From positions 57,909,163 to 57,973,162 of the forward strand of contig CAXKWD010000007.1 of the NCBI GenBank assembly GCA_964059195.1: a stretch of 64,000 nucleotides of DNA. Direction: 5' to 3'. This DNA comes from Ectobius pallidus. Lineage: Eukaryota > Arthropoda > Insecta > Blattodea > Ectobiidae. The position numbers and the translations under genes are program-made. Below, in pieces: positions 53,926 through 64,000 of the stretch (the first letter of the stretch is position 1; each line of letters starts with the position of its first letter). The notes under the pieces were generated by a model. The model ran no database searches and was not told where the DNA came from. It saw nothing but the letters and a program-made list of their open reading frames with translations.

Positions 53926-54470
53926 GATGTTTCCATATCATGTGCCTCAGAATGCCAAGTTTGCCTACCTAAACGAAACCCCCCAAATAAAATTGAGAAT
54001 AGGCCTTTATTTTAGGAAATTTGTAGTGGCTGAATTATGAATTACATATTATAATGGAATTAAGATCAGTTTTTCTGCTACTGTAAATATAGTACCACTA
54101 TTAACCTTCACACAGTAGTTAAAAAGCTTGCTCATCACTAGGACCCTGATTTATTGGTGAAATAAAATGGCCGATTTCGGTGTTAACTTCCTTCTATTTC
54201 GGTGAGTATTTCGTGAAATAAATTACGTATACTACATTGGGAACATTGCGCAAAGAGAAACTTTGGTTCTTTATTTACATGAACTAACACCCCCCCCCCC
54301 CCATTTCCATATTCTTCTGCCCTTGTATGAACTGAAGTAACTTTCGATTTAGGAATGATTAGAGTTAATGTTCAAATATAATAACAAGAAATATTATCGT
54401 AATTTCTACTAAACACCACCAGATAGCCATTTGCTAACAGAAGTGCCAACCATACTACTGTGGATAAAAG
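53926..54470. other. AT-rich DNA with a 13-base C run
   Basis: C run at 54290-54302. No genes recognised. Confidence 0.5.
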
Positions 54471-54474
54471 GCGA

Positions 54475-54840
54475 AATCTGTTGAATACAAGTGACAAACA
54501 TTCTACATTGATATAGGGGACGAATGGCTGGATGTAATGAGGAGACTGAAAAGGAAAGTTCCAGTGTTAAAAATTCCCCAGCCACCAGCAGAATGCATAG
54601 AGGAAGGAATGTTTGACATTCCAAAGAACTGGAAAGAAAGACATTTGAGAAACAGTGTTTTTATTGATGGTTACCATGACGAAACTCAATCTTCAAGTCA
54701 CCTGAGGAAGACTCCAGGGGAGAGTTGAAACGTTGTGTAGTGATTTTAACTTTTATCCACTGACTTGAAATATATTTTTAAACACTTCTTTTTATTGGAT
54801 TTGTATCAGTGGAAATTTGGGACCGATATGGATCTTTCAT
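54475..54840 (+). mobile_element. Penelope-like element 3' end
   Basis: A short C-terminal frame (54537-54728) leads into CACCTGAGGAAGACTCCAGG, then GTTGAAACGTTGTGTAGTG (54700-54742), the same 3' signature as the fold-back PLE. ATCAGTGGAAATTTGGGACC (about 54803) also matches the flank of that element. The CTGAGGA...GAAAC pair is again hammerhead-like, with a weaker stem (CTCC/GGAG). Confidence 0.6.
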
Positions 54841-55780
54841 TGCATTCTACACTCTTCTGCTGTAATCGATCATAGGCATCGCTAACTTGGCAAAGACATA
54901 GCAGGAAAGGAGTGTACTCAACAGTACAAACCAGGTCACAGACAATCTTTGCATAAATTCTGCAATCGTTGTAATCGATCACAAATATTGATATATCAGT
55001 AAATCTTCAACAGCCACAGAAACAGCAGAAAAAAAAAGCATGCTGCTAAGAAATAAAAAATACAGTACACCAAAACACAATATTGTGATCCAAAACACAA
55101 TATTGTGATTTTAAGGCACATTTTCATGCTAATTTCTCACTTTGCAGACAGAAGGGGCATATTTCGCGCTTATAGACACATTTCGTGGAATCGAGTAAAT
55201 TTCGCGATATTTCATGGATTCAATTTGGTTCATATTGGTATTTTAAGCATATAAAAGCTAAATATAGCTAAGGGAGATTGTTTTATAAAATTTCGCGCTT
55301 ATCGTTGTTACCAAAAAATACGGCCCCTACTCATCACACATGCTTACATAACAGCTATCACTGTAATAATAGCTTACTTGCTGAATAAACAAAAATCTAT
55401 AAATCATTGTCTTCCAAGTGAAGTTCGTTTTAAGAATATCACCTATATGACAAAATAAATATTTAAAATGTCAGGGACAGGAAATGATTTTATTCCACAT
55501 TTATAAAAACGGGAAAGAATTACATACATTTTATTATGAAGTATTAAAAGGAATAAATGTTGTCTTGTTATTGGTATTATTTGTCTTATTACGGCATTAT
55601 TATTCGTCATTAAATTAATATCGGTAAATTAAATACATTTATAAATTGTTTGGAATTTTGAATCAATAATAAATTGATAAATGCGTTCAACAAGAGTTTG
55701 GCAGGTAAATAAATTAAAAGATTTGTTGGGGCATATTTCTATACGTACATTAATAATGCAGCGAAATTGAACTTCAGTAT
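54841..55780. other. AT-rich DNA, short duplications only
   Basis: CCAAAACACAATATTGTGAT is tandemly duplicated at about 55070-55110. Possible MITE-like ends AGAAGGGGCATATTTCG (55149) and AATACGGCCCCTAC (55317-55330) were not resolved. Confidence 0.4.
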
Positions 55781-55858
55781 AGTATATAGTATATGGTATA
55801 TAGTATATATATGTAGTATATAGTATATAGTATATAGTAGTATATAGTATGTCTATAT
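55778..55858 (+). repeat. TATAG microsatellite
   Basis: AGTATATAGTATATGGTATATAG-type repeat of about 80 bases, immediately before the LINE. Confidence 0.85.
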
Positions 55859-55864
55859 ATTCAA

Positions 55865-57480
55865 TCTTTGTTTCTTAGATGGTGTTTTTCCAAATGCTCT
55901 TAAAACTGCTGTGATAATACCTATACACAAATCCGGAAAAAAAAATGTACTAAACAATTACAGACCAATATCATTACTTCCGGCCTTTTCTAAGTCACTA
56001 GAGAAATGCATAAAAGTTAGACTACTGAACTATTTACAAAAACATGAAATTATATCTAAAAATCAATCTGGTTTCCAGAGCAATATATCTACTGACGACG
56101 CCTTTATTAGCGTTACAGGTAGTATTATTAACGAATTAGATAAAGGTAATAATTGTTTAGGAATTTTCTTGGACGTACGCAAAGCTTTTGATACTGTTAT
56201 TCACTCGATTCTGTTAGATAAACTACATAAGATAGGAATTAGAGGAACAGTACACAAATTATTTGAATCATATCTGAGCAATAGATGTATAATGACAAAA
56301 GTTGACAGTTATATAAGTGAAATATCAAATATCAATATAGGCGTGCCACAAGGAACGATTTTAGGACCAATTTTATACTTAATATATGTAAATGACTTGC
56401 TAAATTTAAATCTTGATGTAATAAACGACTCCATATTTTCATATGCGGACGACACTGTAGTTATTTTTACTGGTCATTCATGGGAGGAAACATATAAATA
56501 CGCTAACACAGGCATGGTAATTGTAAAAAAGTGGTTTGATTCTAACCGTCTCTCACTAAACGTAGATAAATCAACATTGGTTCCTTTCTCATTAACAACT
56601 ATTGGTCAGATAAAACGGAAGAATTGTACATCAACATTGGTTCCTTTCTCATTAACAACTATTGGTCAGATAAAACGGAAGAATTGTACAAATTCAAATT
56701 TAATAATACACAATTGTAATTTTGATGTAACAAATTGTTCATGCTCCCCACTGAAGGAGGCTGCCGTTGTGAAATATTTGGGTATTTTTATAGATCAACA
56801 TCTTAAATGGTCTCCTATGTTAATTACATCTGTAATAGACTACGCAGAACAATTTACAAATTTGTCATTTTACGTCACTGTATGCCCATTACTGTTCTTC
56901 GTTCAGTTTATCTAGCCCTGTTCCAGTCCATTATGCAATATGGCATTCTCGCCTGGGGAAGATTAGCGAAAACTACTCTTGAACCACTTTGCCTTTTACA
57001 AAAAAGAATAATAAAAATCTGTCTAAGAAAACACATTGATTACCCAACTAATCTAATATTTTCGGAATTTAATGTTTTTAAGTTTGACCAACTCTACAAA
57101 TTTTCTTTATTAAAATATTTTCACAAACATCGTGCAAAATACACATCCGGTGATCATGCATACAGCACTAGAAGAAATAATAATCTACTTCTATCAGAAC
57201 CCAAATGTCTCACATCGGCAGGATTAAACCATAGCATTAATTTTGGTCCCCGCTTCTATAACTCTATGATCAGTAGATACCCCGATCTCGCAGTTTACCC
57301 CAATTTTAAATTTAATAAGTATGTAAAACATTTTTTATAATTTTATTAGCTTCAAGTCATTTATTTTTATTATTATTTATTGTATGTATTTGTGTTTAAT
57401 ATTTTTTGTCTCCTTTTTATAAATTTGTCTTTTTTTTTCTAGCTCTGTTTTACATGTAATTTAAATAAATAAAAATGTCA
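55865..57480 (+). mobile_element. 5'-truncated CR1/jockey-like LINE
   Basis: RT through C-terminus on the plus strand, ending in an AAATAAATAAAAATGTCAAATGTC tail region. No target duplication was confirmed. The 5' end lies just beyond the TATAG microsatellite. Confidence 0.8.
55911..57340 (+). pseudogene. LINE reverse transcriptase, one frameshift and a 60-bp duplication
   Basis: Frame 1 (to 56915): NNYRPISLLPAFSKSLEKCI, SGFQSNISTDDAF, IFLDVRKAFDTV, GVPQGTILGPILYLIYVNDL, and the intact active site YADDTVVIF (about 56440). An exact 60-base tandem copy (about 56569-56688) duplicates 20 residues just before VVKYLGIFIDQHLKW. Near 56815 the frame changes to 56807-57340: LFQSIMQYGILAWGRL, LLQKRIIKICLRK and a C-terminus FNKYVKHFL. 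Otherwise well preserved. Confidence 0.85.
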
Positions 57481-57483
57481 AAT

Positions 57484-57566
57484 GTCAAAGATAAATGACA
57501 AAGAAGAAGAAACAAAAAAGAGAAAAAAAGAAGAAGAAAAAAAAGAAAAAAAGGAAAAAAAAAAGT
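57484..57566 (+). repeat. Purine (GA/AAG) tract
   Basis: About 75 nearly uninterrupted purines (AAGAAGAAGAAAC, AAAAGAGAAAAAAAG...). It may extend the LINE tail. Confidence 0.8.
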
Positions 57567-57571
57567 ATATG

Positions 57572-57655
57572 TCCTGGTGGTCGTGCAAGCTAAGCCACTA
57601 GGCCACGGAACTGAATTTCATAAGTTTGAATCCCACCTTTTCCATATAGAAAGAT
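57572..57655 (+). repeat. tRNA-derived SINE head, degenerate
   Basis: GGTGGTCGTGCAAGCTAAGC and, about 40 bases on, GTTTGAATCCCACC look like decayed A and B boxes. Confidence 0.4.
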
Positions 57656-57681
57656 TTTCATTATTTAATTATACTTTTCGA

Positions 57682-57985
57682 CCGCCGGCATGGTCTTGTG
57701 GTTAGCATCGCTGGCTACGGATCCGTCGGACCGAGTTCTATCCCCGGTACCTCCTCGGATTTTTCTGAGGTGGGAGGTCTGGTAGGGGTGCACTCAGCCT
57801 CGTGATTCAAACTGAGGAGCTACTTGATAGAGAAGTAGCGGCTCCCATCATGGAAACCTCCATTAACGACCGTGGGTGTCGGCATGCTGACCACATGCCC
57901 CCCAATCCTGCCATCTGCCTATAGGTAGATGACGCAGCGGTCGGGTGGTAGGCCTTGTCCCTTCGGGGATGTTGCGCCTTGGAGT
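57682..57985 (+). repeat. tRNA-derived SINE, ~300 bp
   Basis: CCGGCATGGTCTTGTGGTTA and GAGTTCTATCCCCGGTACC form a tRNA-like head. The body is GC-rich (GTGGGTGTCGGCATGCTGAC, CATGCCCCCCAATCCTGCC) and ends near TCGGGGATGTTGCGCC. It abuts the truncated LTR of the next element. Confidence 0.55.
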
Positions 57986-58207
57986 TACTTTCCAGTAATT
58001 TCTAGTCTATTCTGTTAATTCACTATTTCTATGATGAGTACTCTACTCTTATTCCTGAGTTGTTAGTATAAATACCCCTGTATGTGCAACTAGAAAGGCA
58101 GTATTGTACCAGAGATTGGACTGTATGCTTCAGTTGATAAAAACTTAGATACATAACCATCAGTGTTATCTTCTATCTACGCAACATTAGTGGTGGAGGC
58201 GCCGGGT

Positions 58208-59397
58208 ATGGAGAAATGCACATATTGTTCCAAAACCCTGGTCACGGAAGATGGTATAGTCTGCTCTGTCTGTACCAAGAATCTACACTTCGTGTGTGCT
58301 GGATTTTCGGAGGTGAATTTCCGTAAGATGTCCAAGGAAAATAAAGCTAAATGCAAATGTGGACAATGTCGAAAGCCGCAGACCCAGATGGGGAGCAATC
58401 CAGCAAGGCCACCAGCGTCCTCGACGCCAACGGTGACTCCAGCTGCTGCAACAATGATACAACAAGTTAGGATGCCCCCAATGTTTACTAGTATGCCCTC
58501 GGAGGACGTGGAGAAGTGGCTGAAGGAATATGACCGAGCTGCAAAGTACAATTGCTGGGATGACATGATGTGTCTTGCATATGTGTTATTTTTTTCTGGT
58601 AGGTACTGTGGAGAAGTGGTTCGAAAATAATGAGGGTCTATTCACATCTTGGGGAGATTTGACCACTGCCCTGCGAAACTACTTTGGGCGCTGCAGTCAC
58701 ATCGTCATGCCGAGGAAGAATTGAAATGCAGAGCCCAAAACCCCGGCGAACCAACGCAAGCATATATTCAGGAAGTTCTTGCTCTTTGCCAAAGGGTGAA
58801 ACCCCACATGCCAGAAGCAGAAGTAGTCGTTCATGTTATGAAGGGTGTGGCGGAGGACTTGTATAAAGCTCTACTGACCCAGGATATATCTTCTGCAGCA
58901 GACTTTATGGAATGGTGTCGCCACATCGAAATGAATCAGAAGAGGATCAGGCGAGCAAAATTTGAACGCTTGCTGAATGTTACTGCTGTCGCTTCAATAA
59001 ACTGAGTCAGATTTCACAGCCCCCATACGTCACGTTGTACAGGAGGAAATAAGAAAATATGTCACCCCAGCCGGAAGAGGGAGATCGTCAAACATTGATC
59101 AATATTGTGCGACAAGAGTTGCTGAGGTTACTGTCACCAGTGCCTAGAGGGGCTCCAGTATCAACTCATGATGTGCCCGCCTATGACATTCCACTGGTCA
59201 ATTCCAGTGTTGCTACCCTGCAAGCAAGCTATCGAATGAGACCACCTCTCATTTATACCCTGAGATGGAAGACTGACGTCTGGAGGACGGAAGATAATAG
59301 ACATGTGTGTTTCCGCTGTGGCCGTCTGGGACATGTAGTCTGCTACTGCCGAAAACGACAGCAAGTGTTCAATGATTACCATGACGCAAGAGAGTAA
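58208..59397 (+). pseudogene. gag: Gag with N-terminal PHD-like zinc finger and zinc knuckle
   Basis: ATG at 58208. Residues 4-54 place C4, C7, C19, C22, H27, C30, C51 and C54 in the C4HC3 order of PHD fingers. After an Ala/Pro/Thr linker the Gag core follows (MPSEDVEKWLKEYDRAAK). It crosses a frameshift near 58600 into 58649-59005 (EPTQAYIQEVLALCQRV, EWCRHIEMNQ). Another frame, 59059-59397, carries the knuckle CFRCGRLGHVVCYC. A PHD-like module at the Gag N-terminus is unusual for Ty3/gypsy; it could read chromatin marks, but that is inference. Confidence 0.7.
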
Positions 59398-59640
59398 TCT
59401 CGGGATAGATTCCAAGGAACCTCTGAGGATTATAGCCGCTCTGCTGGAAGGAGTGTCACAAGAGAGCAACGAGATAGCTTCCAGGGAATCTCTGAGAATT
59501 ATAGCCGCTCTGCTAGACGGAGTTACTCTCCGGCAAGTAGTCAAAGTCGCTCGCCATCATGGCGTGGCTGAACACCATCACCCCACCCACGAAGTAGTCG
59601 CTATCCTAACCGCCGCACTGAGGTAAACTAAGCCGTGCGG
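59395..59640 (+). repeat. Imperfect 66-bp tandem repeat encoding Arg/Ser-rich protein
   Basis: Two copies of GATT(C)CAAGGAACCTCTGAGG...TATAGCCGCTCTGCT at about 59402-59460 and 59468-59526. One frame gives YSRSAGRS / YSRSARRS, then SPASSQSRSPS. Confidence 0.65.
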
Positions 59641-59719
59641 TCTCTGATGGGGGTAAGGTCGCACCTGACGAAAATCCTCCTGGGACGACTTCGACGAGGA
59701 TGACGGGGAATTATGTTGA

Positions 59720-60240
59720 TGTGACTATAGACGATCGTCCCATTTGAGCTCTGGTCGATTCAGGAGCGTCCTTTTCAGTAATTTCGAACGTCTATTGCCA
59801 CAAGCTGAAGAAGACCATATTTAAAGGCAGTGCACACTACACTCTAAAGGTCGTTAACGGGCAGTACGCTCAGCCTGTTGGTGAGTGTATTCTTAGGCTA
59901 ACTATCAACACACTAACACAACCCTTCAGATTTGTTGTTCTTCATGAATGCAGCCATGACATCATCCTGGGATGGGACTTTCTGGAAGCTTCCCGAGCGG
60001 TGATAGACTGTGGCCGATTGGAGATGAAGATAGACGAAGCAGACAAAATTATGGAACCTGAAGGTCAGGGATGCCTATTTGTTCTAGAGGACTGTCTAGT
60101 TCCACCCTTATCCATGAAAAGAATTACAGTTGCCACGACGGACTTGCATCGCTGTAATGATGTCTTGTTTCACAGTAACAAGTCCCTCATGTTATATAAG
60201 AACATAGTGGTTCCATCATCTGTAATGTCACTCTGCTAAG
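59720..60240 (+). pseudogene. Aspartic protease of the gypsy element
   Basis: ALVDSGASFSVIS (about 59750-59790) is the active site with DSG. HDIILGWDFLEAS follows. A TGA interrupts just before the active site (DDRPI*). The remaining frame continues to 60239. Confidence 0.75.
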
Positions 60241-60285
60241 GAACAGGAGAGCTCTGGGTCGTCAATAGATGCCCTCTGCCTCAAC

Positions 60286-61815
60286 TTGTTCCGGAAAATG
60301 TGTATCGGAACAATTGAGACCCTGGAAGAGAGTCACTTAACGGCGGTACAGGAAACATTAGACTTTGGACCGAAAGTTAAGGAAGACATAGATGTGACAA
60401 TGCTACAGCTAATGTCAGCAAAGAACTTAACTGATGAACAACAAGCCAAATTATTTTCTGTTCTTCGTAAGTTTACTGATGCCTTCGAATTTCGCAACAA
60501 GCAAACTAAAAGTCACCTCAAAGTGCATCACTGCATCAACACAGGTGATCATTCACCCGTGACCCAGAGATCATATGGTGTCACTGACGGAACGACGGAT
60601 TATACAGAAAGAAGTGGACGAGATGATTCAGAGACATTGTCCAGCCATCGAAAAGCCCATGGTCATCTCCAGTTGTTTTAGTGCGGAAGAAAGATGGAAC
60701 TTGGAGGTTCTTTGTTGATTATTGCAAACTGAACAATATTACCATTCTTGGTATATCCAGACGTATTTCCGTTGCCACGTATTGATGATAGTCTGAATTG
60801 TCTGAGGGGAGCCAATTATTTTTCGACTATGGACACGTATAGTGGCTACTGGCAGATCGAAGTCAACGAAGTCGATTGGGAAAAGACAGCTTTCGTCCCT
60901 CCTGATGGGCTCTATGAGTTTAAGTACATGAGATTTGGACTTTGTAATGCACCGGCTACATTCGAATGCATGATGGACAATCTACTGCGAAATTTTAAAT
61001 GATCCATATGTCTTTGCTACCTAGTATTTTGAGGAACATCTTCAGCATCTTGCCACCATATTGCAGTGTATCCAAGAAGCTGGTTTGCGTCTTAATCCGA
61101 AGAAATGTCTATTCGCCGCTTCCGATATTAAGGTTTTGGGTCATGTCATAAATAGATATGGGATCAATCCTGACCCTGAGAAGATATGAGCCATCGTAGA
61201 TTTTTCAACACCGAAGAACATCAAAGACATCAAAAGTTTTCTAGGACTCTGCTCGTACTATCGACGGTTCATCAAAGACTTTTGTCTCAAAGCTAACCCA
61301 CTTCAAGAACTTCTTAAGGGAGAGGTCGTATTTTTGTGGGAAATAGAGCAAAAGAGGTATTTCAAAGCACTGAAAAAGGTTCTTACTGTAGAACCTGTGT
61401 TGGGGCTTTACGATGAAGGGGCCAACATGTTGCTACACACCGATGCCAGCAGCTATGGAATTGGAGCGGTATTGGTCCAAATACAGGCTGGGGAAGAAAG
61501 AGTTATTGCATATGCTTCCAGAGTGCTCTCCAGGGTGGAAAAAAACTACTCGACGACGGGAAAAGAATGCCTCTCCGCTGTGTGGTCTATTACCAAATTT
61601 CGGCAATACCTCTTTGGGAAACCATTCACCATTGTCACTGACCATCATTCTCTTTGCTGGTTAATGAACCTGAAGGACCCCTCAGGACGTCTTGCGAGAT
61701 GGGCACTTCGGTTGCAAGAGTATGAAGTTGCCATTATCTACAAAAGCAGGTGTAAGCACGTGGATGCCGATTGCTTGCTGAAGTTATTTCTCTGTGTCAA
61801 GTCAATCACCAAATG
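60286..61815 (+). pseudogene. RT and RNase H of the gypsy element, catalytic box lost
   Basis: Pre-RT 60286-60681. [43 protein letters not shown]; where YLDD should follow (about 61000-61025) the sequence is shortened and shifted. Then LNPKKCLFAASDIKVLGHV and SFLGLCSYYRRFIKDF. RNase H frame 61334-61816: LHTDASSYGIGAVL, TGKECLSAVWSI, IVTDHHSLCWLM. Stops and frameshifts throughout. Confidence 0.85.
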
Positions 61816-62290
61816 ACAATGGCATATCATCCGTAAACGAATGGACTCACTGAACATTTCAATAAGACCCTGGTTGACCTGTTATCCATGTATGTCGATG
61901 TGGAACAAAACAACTGGGACATAGTGCTCCCACTTGTCACATTCGCCTACAATACAGCGAGACAGGAGACAACAGGGTTTACACCTTTCTTCTTGTTGCA
62001 TGGACGTGAAGCAGAGACGACAATGGATACGTTGTTTCCATTTCTCTCCGATGATGTCAAGGACGATTACGTGGGTCATCTTGTAAGCAGAGCCGAGGAA
62101 GCCTGACAGCTTGCACGTATTCGGACGTTGCGCTCTCAAGATCGGCAACGAGAACGGTATGACGCCAGTCAACGACCAGTATTCTACCAACCCGGAGACT
62201 TGGTTTGGGTTTTTATCACTCTACAAAAGGTAGGCCTCTCCGAGAAACTGCTAAAATGATACTTCGGTCCCTATGGAGTTCGTTGTTGCC
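61816..62290 (+). pseudogene. Integrase C-terminal remnant after internal deletion
   Basis: Directly after RNase H the sequence jumps to the end of the integrase core (TMAYHP, NGLTEHFNKTLVDLL). DIVLPLVTFAYNTARQ, FFLLHGREA and a C-terminal QPGDLVWVF follow. The zinc finger and first two catalytic acids are missing. Confidence 0.75.
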
Positions 62291-62349
62291 TTTCTGATGT
62301 GTGTACTGTGCTTTACCTTGAAAACTGCAATAATTCACGCGCACAGTAC

Positions 62350-63192
62350 ATTATAACATTTTTGTAAACATTCGGCGAGCCAAATTAATTAAGGTTAAGT
62401 TTGTTTACTAGTTGACTTGAAATAGAAATTTTGTATCATGTCACTATGACGTCATCAGTAGTTTTTGTTTAATGGCGCTGTTGCCCGATCACATGATGGG
62501 AGTAGGGATTACGAAAGTTTTCCTGATAGCTACAAAATTTCCGTATTGGCACTCTTGATTCTTCTACTGTCGTCTCATCTCCTCTTCGCCTCCGTCTGCG
62601 TGTTTGCTTCTTCGTGTGATTCATGTTGAATGTAGTTACGCTGTCTTCATGTAGCGACTGTCCTGCTGGCCATTGTAAGTAGTTGATGTGATATATAATA
62701 CATCTATATTATATTTTTCTGGATATCCATTACGTATAATTGCCAGTAGAGACTTGTTGTATCATGAATCCAGCGTAACAGGAGTATATCTTGCGTGAGT
62801 GTTAATTCTTTTCTATTTTTCTTTTCTTCTTCCTTTCTCTTCTATAAACAAGCTTAATAATGAAAGGCACTACGTAAACTGCAGGGCACTATAAATTAAT
62901 CATTTGTAAATATCTTATATATAATATTACTGTACATAGATCTTTGTTAAAATTAAAATTGTTGATGGAAACCTATTCTTTAATTTATGCTGGCCCTTTT
63001 ATTCCTTAGCACGTTGTTCCACTAATTATTCACAATGATTTTCTTAATTGGCTTAATTATAGCACCAATATTCTCAACGGTGTTATGGCCAAGTACGTTA
63101 CGTGTTTGGTGGTGATATGGTATTTAGAATCTATTGTGTATTTCACTGCTACCTCTTAGAAAGGATCCTAGCCATATACCCAAAACGTAGCA
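62350..63192 (+). repeat. Probable 5' LTR of a further retroelement
   Basis: The segment precedes a primer-site-like ATTGGTAGCAGAAGC (63193-63207) and ends CCAAAACGTAGCA at 63192. The left boundary is not determined. No similarity to the LTRs elsewhere in the window. Confidence 0.4.
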
Positions 63193-63639
63193 ATTGGTAG
63201 CAGAAGCTTCACATTCTATTTACGATTTTTCGTGTGGCAGCGGCCATACAAGGTTTCCATTTCACTTTATTGCTATTCTGCTTTTGAGATTTTCTTGCTT
63301 TCGCCATCTGTGACGTTTTTCTGTGCCATTTTTCATTGCCCTATTCAGGATTATTACTAATTCAGAATTACGTCTTTGTTTTTCATATCTGCGTGTATGC
63401 ATTTGCCTGTGACCTTCATTCACACGCGTGCTGCGGGAGACATTGACCTTCAGAGCTATTTGTGTCTACGTGCCTTTCCTTCCATGCAACAACGGACTAA
63501 GTATCAATTGCGGGGGGAGATTCTCTCCAATTTAGGGAATCTTTACCTGAAGTTCATACAATTAGCTTTTTCTAATATCAGCATATTGTTCTGCACACTG
63601 TATTTCATTGCTAATATTATTTTTCTTTTTGCATATATT
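63193..63639 (+). other. Retroelement leader, no gene
   Basis: Primer-site-like sequence at the start, a GGGGGGAGA run at about 63513, and pyrimidine-rich DNA to the next ATG. Confidence 0.35.
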
Positions 63640-64000
63640 ATGGCTCGTGAGACGGTTTCGTTCGATCTTCTTAACCATGAAGAATTGGTCTACGAGGCTA
63701 CTGTTAGAGGGTTGCCGGAAGCCAGTAATCTTCCTGTGGTTGCTCTTCTTACCAAAGTAAGGGAATTATCTGAGCAAGATAATACAGCCAGCCAATATGT
63801 CATTCCTTCGGTACAAGCTTCTACATTTCAACGCTTGCTGGACCAAGTATCATTCCAAGTTAAGGAAGCTACTTCAGAACTTCAGCTCACTTACAACGAC
63901 AGTAAATATAACAGGTATTTCACCAAAATTAATCATTATATTAACCGTACGAAGGACTATATAAGTGCTTTTAAAGAATCTAGGCCCATTGAAATTTTTC
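63640..64000 (+). CDS. Gag-like ORF, N-terminal part, runs off the window
   Basis: ATG at 63640 opens 120 codons without a stop to the window end. The start (SFDLLNHEELVYEATVRGLP, then VVALLTKVRELSEQ) follows the pattern L..EL.YE...RG......V..LR..L seen at the start of some insect Ty3/gypsy Gags. A long polar helical part follows. The upstream primer-site-like sequence supports a retroelement. It could also be another TE protein. Confidence 0.5.
   Translation, partial: MARETVSFDLLNHEELVYEATVRGLPEASNLPVVALLTKVRELSEQDNTASQYVIPSVQASTFQRLLDQVSFQVKEATSELQLTYNDSKYNRYFTKINHYINRTKDYISAFKESRPIEIF

Larger units (their letters stand above)
58033..62350 (+). mobile_element. Decayed Ty3/gypsy element with PHD-fingered Gag
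   Basis: An LTR remnant with TATAAATA (58067-58074) ends ACGCAACA at 58186. TGGTGGAGGCGCCGGG follows as primer site (58191). Then come gag, zinc-knuckle, protease, RT and RNase H, and the end of integrase, all plus strand, with several frameshifts and two deletions. A 3' LTR was not recognised. Non-autonomous relic. Confidence 0.75.

Overview
This is eukaryotic, AT-rich, repeat-dense DNA, most likely from a large insect genome. Evidence: an env-bearing errantivirus-type LTR element, Ty3/gypsy elements, an R2-like LINE, RTE and jockey/CR1-like LINEs, Penelope-like elements (PLEs), pogo/Tigger, mariner and hAT DNA transposons, a Helitron and tRNA-derived SINEs. A cockroach/termite-type genome is possible but unproven. 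The only host-gene piece I can argue for is one exon at 21684-21846 (minus strand) that resembles meckelin/TMEM67. Most of the window then reads as transposon nests in introns or intergenic DNA.

Layout. 1-3400: transposase N-terminus joined in frame to a 5'-truncated R2-like LINE. 3401-21305: a minus-strand CsRn1-like Ty3/gypsy element (TSD TTAT, tRNA-Trp-type primer site) broken by a pogo transposon (4307-6596), by an 11,068-bp errantivirus-like retroelement (7890-18957; two 1023-bp LTRs with 4 differences) and by a LINE scrap in its LTR. 21306-29130: host exon, decayed transposase, solo LTR, two mariner-type elements and a PLE scrap. 29580-35410: a LINE with endonuclease, RT and RNase H, interrupted by a mariner and a hAT MITE. 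35410-41300: PLE pieces, tandem arrays, a G-depleted 850-bp tract and two hAT elements. 41300-53330: interleaved LINEs holding a PLE fold-back (two 996-bp arms), a Helitron, an RTE copy and a SINE. 53330-58000: a PLE 3' end, a jockey/CR1-like LINE and SINEs. 58000-62350: a decayed gypsy element whose Gag starts with a PHD-like zinc finger. 62350-64000: the start of another LTR element, its gag running off the window.

Main discovery candidate: the errantivirus-like element appears to carry a complete antisense gene. On the minus strand there is a proline-rich first exon (ATG at 17779, or 17866) ending in a consensus donor at 17545, a 7552-nt intron that exactly spans sense gag, pol and env, a perfect pyrimidine-tract acceptor at 9994, and a Cys/Arg-rich second exon that keeps frame and stops at 9724, with AATAAA 3 nt after the stop. 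Both exons are about 68-70% GC while the retroviral genes are AT-rich. The same leader also holds a sense ORF upstream of gag that ends in a sense AATAAA. The architecture recalls, but shows no visible homology to, the spliced antisense gene of HTLV-1 (HBZ).
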